Shown here: positions 1 to 10,812 of the stretch, piece after piece | Layout of the letters: the number at the start of each line of letters is the position of its first letter | How positions within the stretch are numbered: the first letter of the stretch is position 1 | Source: Candidatus Obscuribacter sp. | GTDB lineage: Bacteria > Cyanobacteriota > Vampirovibrionia > Obscuribacterales > Obscuribacteraceae | Assembly: GCA_021772135.1 (NCBI GenBank) | Contig: JADYXQ010000123.1 | Location: 1-47,889, forward strand | Length of the DNA: 47,889 bases | Direction: 5' to 3' | Position numbers and translations under genes: made by a program | The notes under the pieces: generated by a model | Databases searched by the model: none | What the model was told of the DNA's origin: nothing | Seen by the model: only the letters and a program-made list of their open reading frames with translations

Positions 1-1766
<1,766 letters not shown>

Positions 1767-2250
1767 ACGTCTAGAAGATCTTGTGTTTATGATAACAAGC
1801 TTGCTTGGCGTGCGTCTTCTAGACTGCTGCTGCATGTGATTGCTCACACACAACTACTTGGTGGAATACGGACCTCAATATGTAGTTTTCAGGGTACAGG
1901 AACTGGTATTAGAAGCCTCACAGTAGGCTGCCGGACTTGTGGTCCGACTGAGTGAATAATACTATCACACCAGTCTCGCTTTAAAGTCGGCTTTTGAAGA
2001 GTGTTTTGTTTAGAACAAACTCACCCTTCAAACTCGGCCACTAGAGCGCTCTTGGCGCCTTTCGCTTCGTTTTGGAAAGCATAACACGTCACTTGGACAG
2101 TTCGCTTTCCTCGTACTAGATCCGGTTACTTTCGTTACCATCACTAATTCTTCGAGACACTTACTTACTTCACTATTTACTAGTTCGGTTTTCAGTTCTG
2201 CCGTTCATTTTAATCGCGATCACTTGCATGACGCATGAACAGCTGATTTC
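1767..2250 (-). other. tRNA-Ala to 23S internal transcribed spacer with 23S leader hairpin
   Basis: This 484-base spacer has no gene. Just upstream of the 23S start (on the transcribed strand) is a perfect 10-bp inverted repeat, GTCTAGAAGA at 1769-1778 and TCTTCTAGAC at 1815-1824, which would fold into a local leader hairpin and could be a processing stem. The strand also has ACCCTGAAAACTACAT near 1881-1896, resembling the ACCTTGAAAACT block often seen in bacterial rRNA spacers. The rest shows nothing recognisable. Confidence 0.7.
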
Positions 2251-2323
2251 TGGAGGCTAGCGGAGTCGAACCGCTGACCTTCTCCGTGCAAAGGAGACGC
2301 TCTACCAACTGAGCCAAGCCCCC
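2251..2323 (-). tRNA. tRNA-Ala (anticodon TGC)
   Basis: The reverse complement folds as a complete 73-nt cloverleaf: acceptor GGGGGCT pairs with AGCCTCC (one G-U), D arm GCTC...GAGC, anticodon stem TCTCC/GGAGA with loop TTTGCAC giving TGC, T arm AGCGG-TTCGACT-CCGCT, discriminator A. The CCA end is not encoded. It sits in the usual Ile-Ala spacer position before 23S. Confidence 0.97.
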
Positions 2324-2508
2324 GGGCTTTGGCAAACTGCTTTTTGGCGTCTAACGACTTTGTCTATTCCTTTGGCTTGGAATAAATCGTCAGACAAGCA
2401 GCTCGCTTGAGCATCTTTCCGCTTGCGGTGTCTCTATATCTAATCCTACAAGATTTACTCATAAGAGTTAGAGAGCGAGACAGCTTTGTTGCAGAAAGTT
2501 TTACTTAC

Positions 2509-2582
2509 TGGGCTATCCTGGACTCGAACCAGGGACCTCACCCTTATCAGGGGTGCGCTCTAGCCACCTGAGCTAATAGCCC
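2509..2582 (-). tRNA. tRNA-Ile (anticodon GAT)
   Basis: A complete 74-nt cloverleaf on the minus strand: acceptor GGGCTAT/ATAGCCC, D arm AGCTC...GAGC, anticodon loop CTGATAA giving GAT, T arm CCTGG-TTCGAGT-CCAGG, discriminator A, no encoded CCA. It precedes tRNA-Ala, the classic rRNA-spacer order. No 16S precedes it: the next gene begins 238 bases away and is a protein kinase. Confidence 0.97.
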
Positions 2583-2820
2583 GCAGCCAAAAAAGAATAC
2601 CACTGGCGTCCTGCCTTGTGCCAACCTCCTCCCAGTTGTTTTAAGGATCTTCACAATGCCGCGCTAAACAGAGTAAGGAAGCGCCTGCTACCAGCACGCG
2701 TCTTATCAGTGTTCCCGTTGTCAACTGGTTTTTATCAACCAGATTGCAAAAAAACGTACCCGCCTGACATCTGTATAATTGAAAGGCAGCCAGACGCATC
2801 ATCTATATATAGGAATGGAA
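2583..2820. promoter_or_regulatory. Divergent intergenic region between tRNA-Ile and kinase gene
   Basis: This 238-base gap must hold the rightward kinase promoter and any leftward tRNA/23S promoter. On the plus strand TATAAT at 2774-2779 is a good -10 box, placing a start near 2786, but no convincing -35 lies 16-18 bases upstream. On the minus strand TTGACA lies at 2724-2719, again without a well-spaced -10. No trace of a 16S 3' end (anti-Shine-Dalgarno) is present. Confidence 0.4.
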
Positions 2821-4194
2821 ATGGCAGCTCATGATCACAAATCTGAAGCTGAAAGCGGCTCCAATGCTATTGAAATAGACAGGCAGGCGCAATCGGTCAC
2901 CTTTCACCGCGGCGTGCAAAACTCGCAGCATTACGGGCCCGGCGACACCATTGGTGACTCATACCTTTTAGAAGAATTGATTGGACGCGGCGGTATGGGA
3001 GTGGTTTTTCGCGCCCGCCACACAATCATGGAGCAGCATTATGCAGTGAAGCTCCTGGCACCGCGGCAGATAAACGATCAAAGCTGGCGCCGCTTTGAAG
3101 TAGAAGGTAGAGCCCTGACCAGGTTGAAGCACGACAACATTGTCACCATCCATAATATGGGCGTCGACCGCGGTCAATTTCCGTTCTTTGTTATGGACTG
3201 GCTGCCGGGAATCTCACTGGCCGATCACATCAGCCAATCGGGTGCTTTAAGCGAGAGCGAGACCCTCAGCCTCTTTGTGCAAGTCTGCGCCGGCCTCGGT
3301 AGTGCTCACAAAAACGGTATTATTCACCGCGATATCAAACCGGCTAATCTTATGCTGGTGCCAACAGCTCAAGGACTACAGGTAAAAATTGTTGATTTCG
3401 GCATGGCCAGGCTGAACTCTCAACAAGCACTCACGGCCGCAGGAGAGATATTCGGAAGCCCGCTCCACATGAGCCCTGAACAGTGCCTGGGCGAAGCCAT
3501 GGACGCACGCAGCGACATTTATTCGCTGGGTTGTTCATTTTTTGAATGTCTGACAGGTAAACCACCATTTAAAGGTGATAGTGCCTTAAACACGCTACTC
3601 ATGCACCAGGAGAAAATTCCGCCTTCCCTGAAAGAAGTGAAACCTGATACCGAATTCAGTGCCGGTCTGGAAGCAATGGTAGCAAAATGTATGCGAAAGG
3701 GCCCGGAGCAGCGCTACCAATCAGTAGACCCTCTGGCCCAAGATTTGCAACGACTGACATCCGGTAAACCGGTGGGCAGCCCGAAAGAAACAGACGATCT
3801 TCACAACTGGAAACTATTTGCAGACGACAGCCAGAGTTTTAATTCAAACACCGAAAGCAGCATTCATAGTTCAAATCTTTCTTTGTTCAATAATCGAGGC
3901 TGGCAAATTACTCTTGCCGCTTTTGTTCTCCTGCTAATTTGCGGCTCTACTTATGCCTGGATCAAGCAAAACCGGCCCCTGCCGAAGGTCGATCTGAAGA
4001 TGGCTACTGAACTAAATGACGGTCACTCCACAGGTAATATTTCTACCGATATTTATCAAAATCCCGGTCAAGTTGTGGCCGATTTAAAAAAAATGGCCCA
4101 CTGTTTCGCTGGGAAAAATAAAGGTCAATGGCAAGTTGCGACGTTGTTTTGCTTTACCGCCAAAAATTCAAATCGCTTCAATCTGGAGCATTGA
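2821..4194 (+). CDS. Membrane-anchored Ser/Thr protein kinase (PknB type), C-terminus probably cut off by a frameshift
   Basis: A eukaryotic-type kinase that should phosphorylate Ser/Thr on cytoplasmic partners. Visible elements are the glycine loop GRGGMGVV (about residues 55-62), ATP lysine in YAVKLL (K77), catalytic HRDIKPAN (169-176), DFG (192-194) and the MSPEQ activation-segment end. A Ser-rich linker follows, then one membrane helix (about 361-381), then about 76 extracytoplasmic residues. I chose ATG 2821 because AGGA at 2811-2814 is six bases upstream; ATG 2815 and TTG 2779 are possible but poorly spaced. The last residues are probably out of frame: an LRR-like frame open from 4088 starts inside an A8 tract (4086-4093), and joining it would give a kinase-TM-LRR receptor. 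The gene is paralogous to the kinase at 4963. Confidence 0.92.
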   Translation: MAAHDHKSEAESGSNAIEIDRQAQSVTFHRGVQNSQHYGPGDTIGDSYLLEELIGRGGMGVVFRARHTIMEQHYAVKLLAPRQINDQSWRRFEVEGRALTRLKHDNIVTIHNMGVDRGQFPFFVMDWLPGISLADHISQSGALSESETLSLFVQVCAGLGSAHKNGIIHRDIKPANLMLVPTAQGLQVKIVDFGMARLNSQQALTAAGEIFGSPLHMSPEQCLGEAMDARSDIYSLGCSFFECLTGKPPFKGDSALNTLLMHQEKIPPSLKEVKPDTEFSAGLEAMVAKCMRKGPEQRYQSVDPLAQDLQRLTSGKPVGSPKETDDLHNWKLFADDSQSFNSNTESSIHSSNLSLFNNRGWQITLAAFVLLLICGSTYAWIKQNRPLPKVDLKMATELNDGHSTGNISTDIYQNPGQVVADLKKMAHCFAGKNKGQWQVATLFCFTAKNSNRFNLEH

Positions 4195-4957
4195 CGAAAG
4201 AACAAAACGAGTAAGCGGTGATATCGATTTTGCGCCCGAGCAGCCGATTTGGATGCGCTTCAGCGCCATGCTGGAAGTCTATCCGGCCTTCATAGACAAA
4301 GTGGCCGCGGACGATGTCGACTATCTGAGATTGTCTGACATGGACCCTGCTGATGTGGTACTGACGCGCATCACTCACTGGAAAAAACTTGAACTCTTGA
4401 TGATTGACGGCGGAAGTATAAAAGATAAAGGTTGGGAAAGTATCCAAAAACTGCCCAATCTTCAGAATTTGGTTGTCAAAAAAACGGTATTCGATTGGCG
4501 AAAATTTGCTCAACTTTCTTGCTTAAACCGACTACATTCACTGCGGGTGGAAGAATGCAGCTCCATAGTTCCGCTACTTGAGCATTTGCCGGTAATGAAC
4601 AATTTGCTCAATCTCGATGCCGGAGACAGCCGACCAGGCTGGATTACTTCGTCATGTTTGCGCAGCCTGGCCAGACAAAGAAATCTCAGACGTTTGTTTT
4701 TAACAGTCAAAGGCTCCAGCAATAACGAGAGAGCCGCGGCTACGCTCGGTATGGAGGTCGAAAAAGACAATCGTCCGCGAAAACAAACAACTTTGAGCAG
4801 CGACGACATAACTGCGCTGGCCTCAATGAAGAATCTCCAGTCTCTTCATTTGCCAAAACCTGACATGTCTGAATCAGAACTACGCGCCTTTCTCAAACGT
4901 GTGCCCGCTGCCCGTAGCAATGAGTGGGCACAAGACTTACACGACGTGAGCAAATAA
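4088..4957 (+). CDS. LRR-like extracytoplasmic domain, probably the 3' part of the preceding kinase gene
   Basis: This frame is open from 4088, and its first possible start is TTG 4136 with only a distant AAAGGT. It has leucine-rich, helix-strand repeats (for example LPNLQNLVV, LNRLHSLRVEE, MKNLQSLHLP), no signal peptide and no helix of its own. That would leave it cytoplasmic if translated alone. Reading from the preceding kinase through a one-base skip in the A8 tract at 4086-4093 gives a smooth junction (DLKK then WPTVSLGKIKV), placing the repeats outside the membrane as a sensor region. It ends five bases before the next kinase start. It could be one gene with an indel, a programmed slippage product, or a coupled separate gene; I favour the first two. 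Confidence 0.65.
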   Translation, partial: KKWPTVSLGKIKVNGKLRRCFALPPKIQIASIWSIDERTKRVSGDIDFAPEQPIWMRFSAMLEVYPAFIDKVAADDVDYLRLSDMDPADVVLTRITHWKKLELLMIDGGSIKDKGWESIQKLPNLQNLVVKKTVFDWRKFAQLSCLNRLHSLRVEECSSIVPLLEHLPVMNNLLNLDAGDSRPGWITSSCLRSLARQRNLRRLFLTVKGSSNNERAAATLGMEVEKDNRPRKQTTLSSDDITALASMKNLQSLHLPKPDMSESELRAFLKRVPAARSNEWAQDLHDVSK

Positions 4958-4962
4958 ATGCA

Positions 4963-6138
4963 ATGAACGGCGAAAATCTACCGAGCATTGATGTCGACGA
5001 GCAGGCGGAAACCGTGACGTTTCACACTAGCACGCAGTGCGCTTTTCAATACCATTCAGGCGACGTTGTAGGCGATTCGTACCGCTTGCTCAATCTAATA
5101 GGGCAGGGTGGAATGGGCGTTGTTTACCGCGCCAAACATATTATTATCGATCAGGACTATGCTCTTAAACTGCTTGCCCCAGGGCAAATAAACGATCAAA
5201 CTTGGCGGCGGTTTGAAGTGGAAGGACGCGCCTTAGCCAGGCTCAAACACGAAAATATCGTCACTATTTACAATATGGGAGTAGATCGCAAACAATGCCC
5301 CTTCTACGTCATGGACTGCCTGGCGGGCATTTCTCTCAGCGACCGGATCAGCGGCTCTGGTGCCGTCAACCTGCTCGAAGCTCTGCCAATCTTTTTGCAA
5401 ATTTGTGCCGGCCTTGATTGCGCTCATCGCAACAGCATTATTCATCGCGATATCAAACCGGCCAATATCATGCTTGTGCCCACTACAAAAGGCACTGTGA
5501 TAGTCAAAATTGTCGACTTCGGCATGGCCAGGCTTTCCACCCGCGAAGGCTTAAATAATCAGGCCCTCACCGCCAGTGGTGATATTTTTGGCAGCCCTCT
5601 CTATATGAGCCCTGAGCAAACCCTGGGGCAAAGCATGGGCGCTCGCAGCGACATTTATTCGCTCGGCTGCACCCTTTTTGAAACCCTTACCGGCCGCGTA
5701 CCTTTTTGCGGGCAAAGTGCTTTCGAAACTATGATGATGCATCAGGAGCTATTGCCCCCCGCACTTTCACCAGTGAGTGAAAACCTCTTTGATGAAGGCA
5801 TAGAAGAAGTGGTGGCAAAATGTTTGCGAAAGAATGCCGACCACCGCTATCAAACAATTAGCGAGCTGGCTTCAGATCTGCAAGAAATCTGGCAAGAGCT
5901 AAACCAGAACCAGCATAGCGATTCAAATAACCGCTCTGCCGATTCAGGCTATAACTCGAGTGGTTCTCAATCAAAGTCTCAGTCAAGTTCCAAATCAGAC
6001 TCGGCCGGCGAACAATCAAATTCGCGCTGGCAATCTCGTTCGGCGCCGGTACTGCTCATAGCGACGCTACTGGTCACAGGCATCGCTACAGCTCTGACAT
6101 TGATTAGCAGCACTTGTCAATCACAGATAAAGCCCTGA
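4963..6138 (+). CDS. Membrane-anchored Ser/Thr protein kinase, paralogue of the kinase at 2821
   Basis: 391 residues. It has the glycine loop GQGGMGVV, lysine in YALKLL, HRDIKPAN, DFGMARL and MSPEQ, so all catalytic elements are intact. A long Ser/Asn/Gln-rich linker precedes one membrane helix (about 362-382), and only nine residues lie outside, so unlike its neighbour it has no sensor domain. Its N-terminal leader (VTFH motif, then GDSYRLL) matches the first kinase closely, marking a tandem duplication. I chose ATG 4963; GTG 4924 would add 13 residues overlapping the upstream frame, and no strong ribosome site decides it. It is very likely co-transcribed with the preceding genes. Confidence 0.93.
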   Translation: MNGENLPSIDVDEQAETVTFHTSTQCAFQYHSGDVVGDSYRLLNLIGQGGMGVVYRAKHIIIDQDYALKLLAPGQINDQTWRRFEVEGRALARLKHENIVTIYNMGVDRKQCPFYVMDCLAGISLSDRISGSGAVNLLEALPIFLQICAGLDCAHRNSIIHRDIKPANIMLVPTTKGTVIVKIVDFGMARLSTREGLNNQALTASGDIFGSPLYMSPEQTLGQSMGARSDIYSLGCTLFETLTGRVPFCGQSAFETMMMHQELLPPALSPVSENLFDEGIEEVVAKCLRKNADHRYQTISELASDLQEIWQELNQNQHSDSNNRSADSGYNSSGSQSKSQSSSKSDSAGEQSNSRWQSRSAPVLLIATLLVTGIATALTLISSTCQSQIKP

Positions 6139-6284
6139 CTATGGATTCGAGGTTCCTGGACAGTCAGCGCTCTCTGGGTAAATACAGCAATAAAGTTGAA
6201 CAAATTGTTAAATGGCGGCAATGTAGAATGATCGGTTAGTATAAAGGACTCTTATCTAAGCCATTATCTTATCGGGTGTCAGCA

Positions 6285-6956
6285 ATGAACGTCTCTTCCA
6301 AAATTACTCAAAAGCTGGCCGCTCTGCTTATTTTGACAGCAGGCGTCTATATGTCTTCTGAACTGGCCGACGGCCAATTTGTCAGAGCTGCCTCTGAGAA
6401 TAGTGAAGCTGCCGCAGCTGTAGGCTCTACTGCACCAGATTTTACCCTCACCGATACCAACGGCAAAACTCAGAGCCTGGCCTCTTATAAAGGCAAACTG
6501 GTAGTACTGGAATGGTTGAATCACGGTTGCCCATTCGTCAAGAAGCACTATGCCTCAGGCAACATGCAAGCTTTGCAGAAAAAATACACTGGTAACGGTG
6601 TAGTCTGGCTTTCGGTCATCAGCTCAGCTCCGGGCAAACAGGGTTATCAGACTAACGCCGAGCACAATGCCGCTATGAAAGAAACTGGTGCAGCACCATC
6701 GGCGATACTGATTGACAGCGACGGCAAAGTTGGCCACCTTTATGGTGCCAAAACCACCCCTCACATGTTCGTCATCGACAAGAAAGGCGAACTGGCCTAT
6801 GCCGGCGCTATCGATGACAAAGCGTCTACCGAACAAGCCGATGTCAAACCAGCCAAGAACTATGTCAGCGCTGCCCTCGATGATTTGCTGAAAAACAAAG
6901 TTCCTGCTGTCGCTTCATCTAAAGCCTACGGTTGCTCGGTCAAATACAACAACTAG
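6285..6956 (+). CDS. Secreted thioredoxin-fold (AhpC/TSA-Redoxin-like) protein
   Basis: 223 residues. An N-terminal signal peptide or anchor (about 8-30) precedes a redoxin domain: APDFTLTDTNGK, then VVLEWLNHGCPFVKKHY with a single cysteine in the active-site region rather than CxxC, and TPHMFVIDKKGELAY carrying the cis-proline strand. This is the form seen in peroxiredoxin-like family proteins with a GCPFVKKHY motif. A second Cys near the C-terminus (YGCSVKY) could act as resolving residue. It likely works in the periplasm as a thiol oxidoreductase or peroxidase; the substrate is unknown. ATG 6285 was chosen with GGGTG just upstream; GTG 6276 is an alternative. The next gene starts 12 bases downstream. 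Confidence 0.88.
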   Translation: MNVSSKITQKLAALLILTAGVYMSSELADGQFVRAASENSEAAAAVGSTAPDFTLTDTNGKTQSLASYKGKLVVLEWLNHGCPFVKKHYASGNMQALQKKYTGNGVVWLSVISSAPGKQGYQTNAEHNAAMKETGAAPSAILIDSDGKVGHLYGAKTTPHMFVIDKKGELAYAGAIDDKASTEQADVKPAKNYVSAALDDLLKNKVPAVASSKAYGCSVKYNN

Positions 6957-6968
6957 GCACTGTCAATA

Positions 6969-8534
6969 ATGTCAACTGCAAGACTCGGCACGATCACTGG
7001 CTGGGTCTTCGTTGTATTGTTCGTCCTCACCTGTTTCTACTTCGGATTTCTCAGCGCTCAGACAGCCCTGACTGACCCTGACACTTGCTGGCTTGTTACT
7101 CTGGGTGAGCGCATCGCCAAGGCAGGCATTCCCTCAAGCGACCCTTACTCGTGGACATTAGCTACTTCCGGCGCTGTCGCCCAGGGCCAGAGCAAATACA
7201 TTGCTTACCAGTGGCTCAGTGCCACCATCATCGCCACCATTTTTCAACTGGGCGGGGCGACGGCACTTCTATATTTGACGGCTTTGACAGTTTGCTCAAG
7301 CTTTATTGTCGTACCGTTAATCGCTGCCAGGACATTGGCTTTACCGCTGTGGCCCATCGCCCTGAGTGCTGCCACGGCCCTATCAGCCGGAAGCTTCCAC
7401 TTTCCCTGCCGGCCCGAAATCTTTTCCTATTTGTTGCTTGCCTTGCTAATTATGGCTCTCAGCCAAATTTCGCTGCTTAACTCGTATTTTTCGCGCGTGC
7501 CTATCTATTCGTATACTCTGGTTGGCATAGTTCTTTTTGCTCTCTGGGCCAATCTTCATACCGGTTTCGTTGTCGGTTTAATCGTGCTTGCAGTCGCAGC
7601 TTTGACCGAACGCAGCAAGCCCTTGCTTTTGCTATTACTGGGGGCTCTGCCGGGCACTCTACTGACTCCTTTTGGTTCCGCCCTCTGGCAGTACCTGCCG
7701 CACCTGTTTTTCTCGCAGGCGAACAAATACAATGTGGAGCTTTTGCCATTAAGGGCAATTGAACTTTTTTCTCTTGAGTATTTGTCTTTCGATTTAATAT
7801 TGGTCGCTATTGGTCTGGCCTGGCTGGACGAGATTAGAGCCTGGATTGGCTCTCGGGGTTTGACAGAGAAAAATGCGCAAATTTCTCTGTCAAATTTGAG
7901 CTGGCTAATTTTAAGCACTTTTGCCCTATTCATGGCCATGCAATGCCGCCGCCTGGTGCCTTTTGCCTGTTTAATGGCAATGGGCTATCTCTACCGGTTT
8001 TTGCGGCAGGGCAAAGATCAGCCTCAGACGAGTGGTTTTATCCAGGCCGTAGAAAAAGTGCCGCAAATGTTATTACAGCGCACAAAAAATTTGATCATCT
8101 TGCTGCCCCTGGTTCTCACCGCCCTTGGTGTAAGTAATGCGTGCTCGGTTTTTCCGGCCGCGCTGCCTCAAGATACCTACGCACTATTTGAACCCAAAGC
8201 GGCATTGCAGCTGATTGCAGGCGGCAGGCCCAAAGGTAAGTTACTCAACGACCCCCAGTTTGGTGATTTGATGCTGCTCAATTTTAAAGACCAGGCCCAG
8301 GTATTTATCGACACCCGTTTTGATATATACGGCGACCAGTTAGTTCTCGATTACTGGAAAATGGCCAATGCTCGCGGCAACTGGCAAGAGCTATTGAAGC
8401 AATATCAAATCGATTGGCTTTTCTTTCCACCCCGCGCGCCAGTGGTACATAGGCTATTGAACGATCCCAATTGGCAGCTTTTACATAGAGACAATACAGC
8501 GGTAATTCTTACCAGAAGGTCGGGTTTTGAATAA
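6969..8534 (+). CDS. Polytopic membrane protein, GT-C glycosyltransferase-like
   Basis: 521 residues with about ten hydrophobic helices and a C-terminal soluble tail. The early loop DPDTCWLVTLGERI followed by DPYSW and a QWLS block resembles the first extracytoplasmic loop of GT-C/ArnT-like transferases, where acidic residues bind the polyprenyl donor. The tail around FGDLMLLNF and IDTRFDIYGD is typical of a widespread uncharacterised family of this architecture. The assignment is by layout, not by a known substrate. It overlaps the next gene by eight bases, so the two are translationally coupled. An internal 13-bp perfect inverted repeat lies at 7859-7894. Confidence 0.7.
   Translation: MSTARLGTITGWVFVVLFVLTCFYFGFLSAQTALTDPDTCWLVTLGERIAKAGIPSSDPYSWTLATSGAVAQGQSKYIAYQWLSATIIATIFQLGGATALLYLTALTVCSSFIVVPLIAARTLALPLWPIALSAATALSAGSFHFPCRPEIFSYLLLALLIMALSQISLLNSYFSRVPIYSYTLVGIVLFALWANLHTGFVVGLIVLAVAALTERSKPLLLLLLGALPGTLLTPFGSALWQYLPHLFFSQANKYNVELLPLRAIELFSLEYLSFDLILVAIGLAWLDEIRAWIGSRGLTEKNAQISLSNLSWLILSTFALFMAMQCRRLVPFACLMAMGYLYRFLRQGKDQPQTSGFIQAVEKVPQMLLQRTKNLIILLPLVLTALGVSNACSVFPAALPQDTYALFEPKAALQLIAGGRPKGKLLNDPQFGDLMLLNFKDQAQVFIDTRFDIYGDQLVLDYWKMANARGNWQELLKQYQIDWLFFPPRAPVVHRLLNDPNWQLLHRDNTAVILTRRSGFE
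7859..7894. repeat. 13-bp perfect inverted repeat inside a coding region
   Basis: TTTGACAGAGAAA (7859-7871) and TTTCTCTGTCAAA (7882-7894) are perfect reverse complements around a 10-base loop. The stem lies in the loop-coding part of the membrane-protein gene. A related 30-base near-palindrome with the same spacing (GACAGAGA-5-GCGC-5-TCTCTGAC) lies after cydB at 15587-15616. Confidence 0.8.
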
Positions 8535-10809
8535 AAAATTTCCCTGGTTGCTCAGCACTTTAATTTTTACGGCAGCACTGCTGGCGATTTTTGCCGGCAA
8601 AATTTTCACAGGTCATTTACTTGCCGCTGAAGATGGCCGTGTGCAGAATTATCCTGGTTTTGCCTCAAGCGGTTTTTTATGGACTCCCTTGCTCCTCACT
8701 GGTTTTCCGGTGATGGCGGATCCGCAAATTTGTTTTTTCTATCCGCTTTGTTATCTGGCCAAACATATAGGCGGTTGGAATTTTTATGTGCTCAGCGGTT
8801 ATTTTCTCAGCGCCTTGTTTGCCGCTCTTTTTGCTTTTCGTTTAAGCAGATCGGCTTTTGGCGCCATAATTAGCGGCCTACTTTACGCTTTTGGCGGCTA
8901 CCAGATCTCAGAGTTAAGACACGTACAAATAGTACATACAGCGGCCTGGTTGCCTTTGCTTTTATTATTGATTGACTATTTGAAAGAGCAATCAAAATGG
9001 AATCTCGTTCAATTTGCCGCTCTGGCAATGGCGAGCGCCATGGCGATTCTCGCCGGTCATAGCCAAACCACAGCTTATATTTTCACCGCGGCTTTGCTCT
9101 ATGCCCTGAACTGCGGCATGCAGCAGTCATTGAAAAAGGCAGCCCTGCTACTGACCATAAGCCTGGCAGCAATCGGCCTTGGTCTGGCCATAGCGGCAGT
9201 GCAATTGCTACCGACCTACGAGTTGGTGCAATTAAGTGTGCGCCCAACTTTTACTTACCAGGACTTTATTATTGGACAACTGGAGCCCTTGCAAGTATTA
9301 GGTTTTCTCATGCCTTACCTGTTAGGCGGCAAATTCGGCAGCCTTGAAGGTATCCCATTTTCTGAACAAGGTCCGCCTCCTGGGCTGCTCTTCTACGGTC
9401 TTGCGCCCATATGCTTAATTGTCATCGCTGCGGTACGCTGCCGGGCAAATAAAACAGTGCAATTTTTTGCGGCACTGTCTCTGGTGGCATTGCTATTTGC
9501 TCTGGGCGGCCACACTCCACTAGGACATCTTTTTTCGTCAATACCAGTGCTTGGCTCTTTTCGAGGTCTTTACCGGGTACTTTTACTGCCGGTATTTGCA
9601 GCCTGCATGGTTTGCAGTATTGCTATAGGAAAAATTGAAGAAACGCAAGCCAACGAAACACAAACAAATAAATCATTTAAAGAAGAGTTACTCAGCTCCT
9701 GGAAAAACGCTGCAAGCTGGAAACATCTAGCACTGTGCCTCTATATTTTTTTCAGCTGTTTGCTGCCGACTTTTTTGCTGGGCACATTGCCGCTCTTGCT
9801 TTTTATATCGAGGCCGCAGCAGCTGTGGCGCAAAACCCTGTTGGCTGCCAGCGTGCTATTTGTCTTGAGCTCATACGCTACCAGTTCACAGTGGTATTCG
9901 CAGTCAGAATTAATTGGCGGTTTTTCTGCCCCAGAGCAGACTGAAAGTCTGAAAGAAAAGTTGAACAACTCCCAGCGTATTTTTACCCTGCGAGGATTGG
10001 AAGGCGACAAAAACGAATTTCCGCCCAATTTAAGCCGATTGTGGAAAGTGCCCAACGCTAGTGGCTATGAGCCGCTGATGCCTCTGCGTTATATGAAGCT
10101 GCTGCGCCTTTCGGAAGGTGGTTTTTTGCAGCCGCCCTGGCGCATTTCTGGTGGCAATCGCGCCTTTGATATTTGTTCGGTACGCTACCTCTACGCTCCT
10201 AAAGACAAATTCGGCGGCCGCGCCTTTGTGGAAGACGCCTGGAAATATTGGCATTTAATGAGCCAGGACAACAACGTACTGGTTTATGAAAACACGCGTA
10301 GCCGCCCGCGCTGGTACGTTGTGCAAGAGGCGGTCACGAGCACCCCTGACGAAATACTCAAGGCCATTACCACAGGCCAGCTTCGCGATCAGCAAAAATT
10401 TGACCCTGATTATATGGTGCTGATTGAAGATAAAATCGCCGCAGCCAGAACCGATAGTGGTGCCAGAGCAAGCAGCGACACTGTCACATCCATCAGTTGC
10501 GATCTCGACAGCGACGAGAAGATAGCACTCTCTGTAGTGGCGGACAAACCAGGCTATCTAGTTCTGGCCGATCAATACTATCCCGGCTGGCAGGCCACTG
10601 TTGACGGCCTGAGAGTAAAAATACTCAGAGCAAATTATGTTCAACGTGCAGTAGCACTCGAGGCCGGCAGCCACAAAATCGAATTTACTTACCAACCCGA
10701 ATCATTTGCCAGCGGACGCTTAATCACCCTTATTGCCCTGACGCTTTTGGCGGTGATTCTTCTGGCAGGTTTGACCTGGCGATTGATGCCGACTAGACCA
10801 GCAATTTAA
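8527..10809 (+). CDS. YfhO family membrane protein
   Basis: 760 residues: about a dozen membrane helices, a large extracytoplasmic C-terminal domain and a final helix (near 735-755). The segment PGYLVLADQYYPGWQATVDG followed by LRANYVQRAVAL and HKIEFTYQP is diagnostic of YfhO proteins, which in Gram-positives help glycosylate lipoteichoic acid; the role here is unknown, but a GT-C-like sugar transferase for envelope polymers is likely. The start is TTG 8527, supported by AGAAGGT at 8514-8520 six bases upstream, and overlaps the previous stop. It converges with the TPR gene on the other strand with three bases between stops. Confidence 0.9.
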   Translation: MNKKFPWLLSTLIFTAALLAIFAGKIFTGHLLAAEDGRVQNYPGFASSGFLWTPLLLTGFPVMADPQICFFYPLCYLAKHIGGWNFYVLSGYFLSALFAALFAFRLSRSAFGAIISGLLYAFGGYQISELRHVQIVHTAAWLPLLLLLIDYLKEQSKWNLVQFAALAMASAMAILAGHSQTTAYIFTAALLYALNCGMQQSLKKAALLLTISLAAIGLGLAIAAVQLLPTYELVQLSVRPTFTYQDFIIGQLEPLQVLGFLMPYLLGGKFGSLEGIPFSEQGPPPGLLFYGLAPICLIVIAAVRCRANKTVQFFAALSLVALLFALGGHTPLGHLFSSIPVLGSFRGLYRVLLLPVFAACMVCSIAIGKIEETQANETQTNKSFKEELLSSWKNAASWKHLALCLYIFFSCLLPTFLLGTLPLLLFISRPQQLWRKTLLAASVLFVLSSYATSSQWYSQSELIGGFSAPEQTESLKEKLNNSQRIFTLRGLEGDKNEFPPNLSRLWKVPNASGYEPLMPLRYMKLLRLSEGGFLQPPWRISGGNRAFDICSVRYLYAPKDKFGGRAFVEDAWKYWHLMSQDNNVLVYENTRSRPRWYVVQEAVTSTPDEILKAITTGQLRDQQKFDPDYMVLIEDKIAAARTDSGARASSDTVTSISCDLDSDEKIALSVVADKPGYLVLADQYYPGWQATVDGLRVKILRANYVQRAVALEAGSHKIEFTYQPESFASGRLITLIALTLLAVILLAGLTWRLMPTRPAI

Positions 10810-10812
10810 GTC

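Noticed and set aside
2725..2742. Stem CTGGTT/AACCAG as a terminator
   Set aside because: AT-rich six-base stem with no T-run following in either direction.
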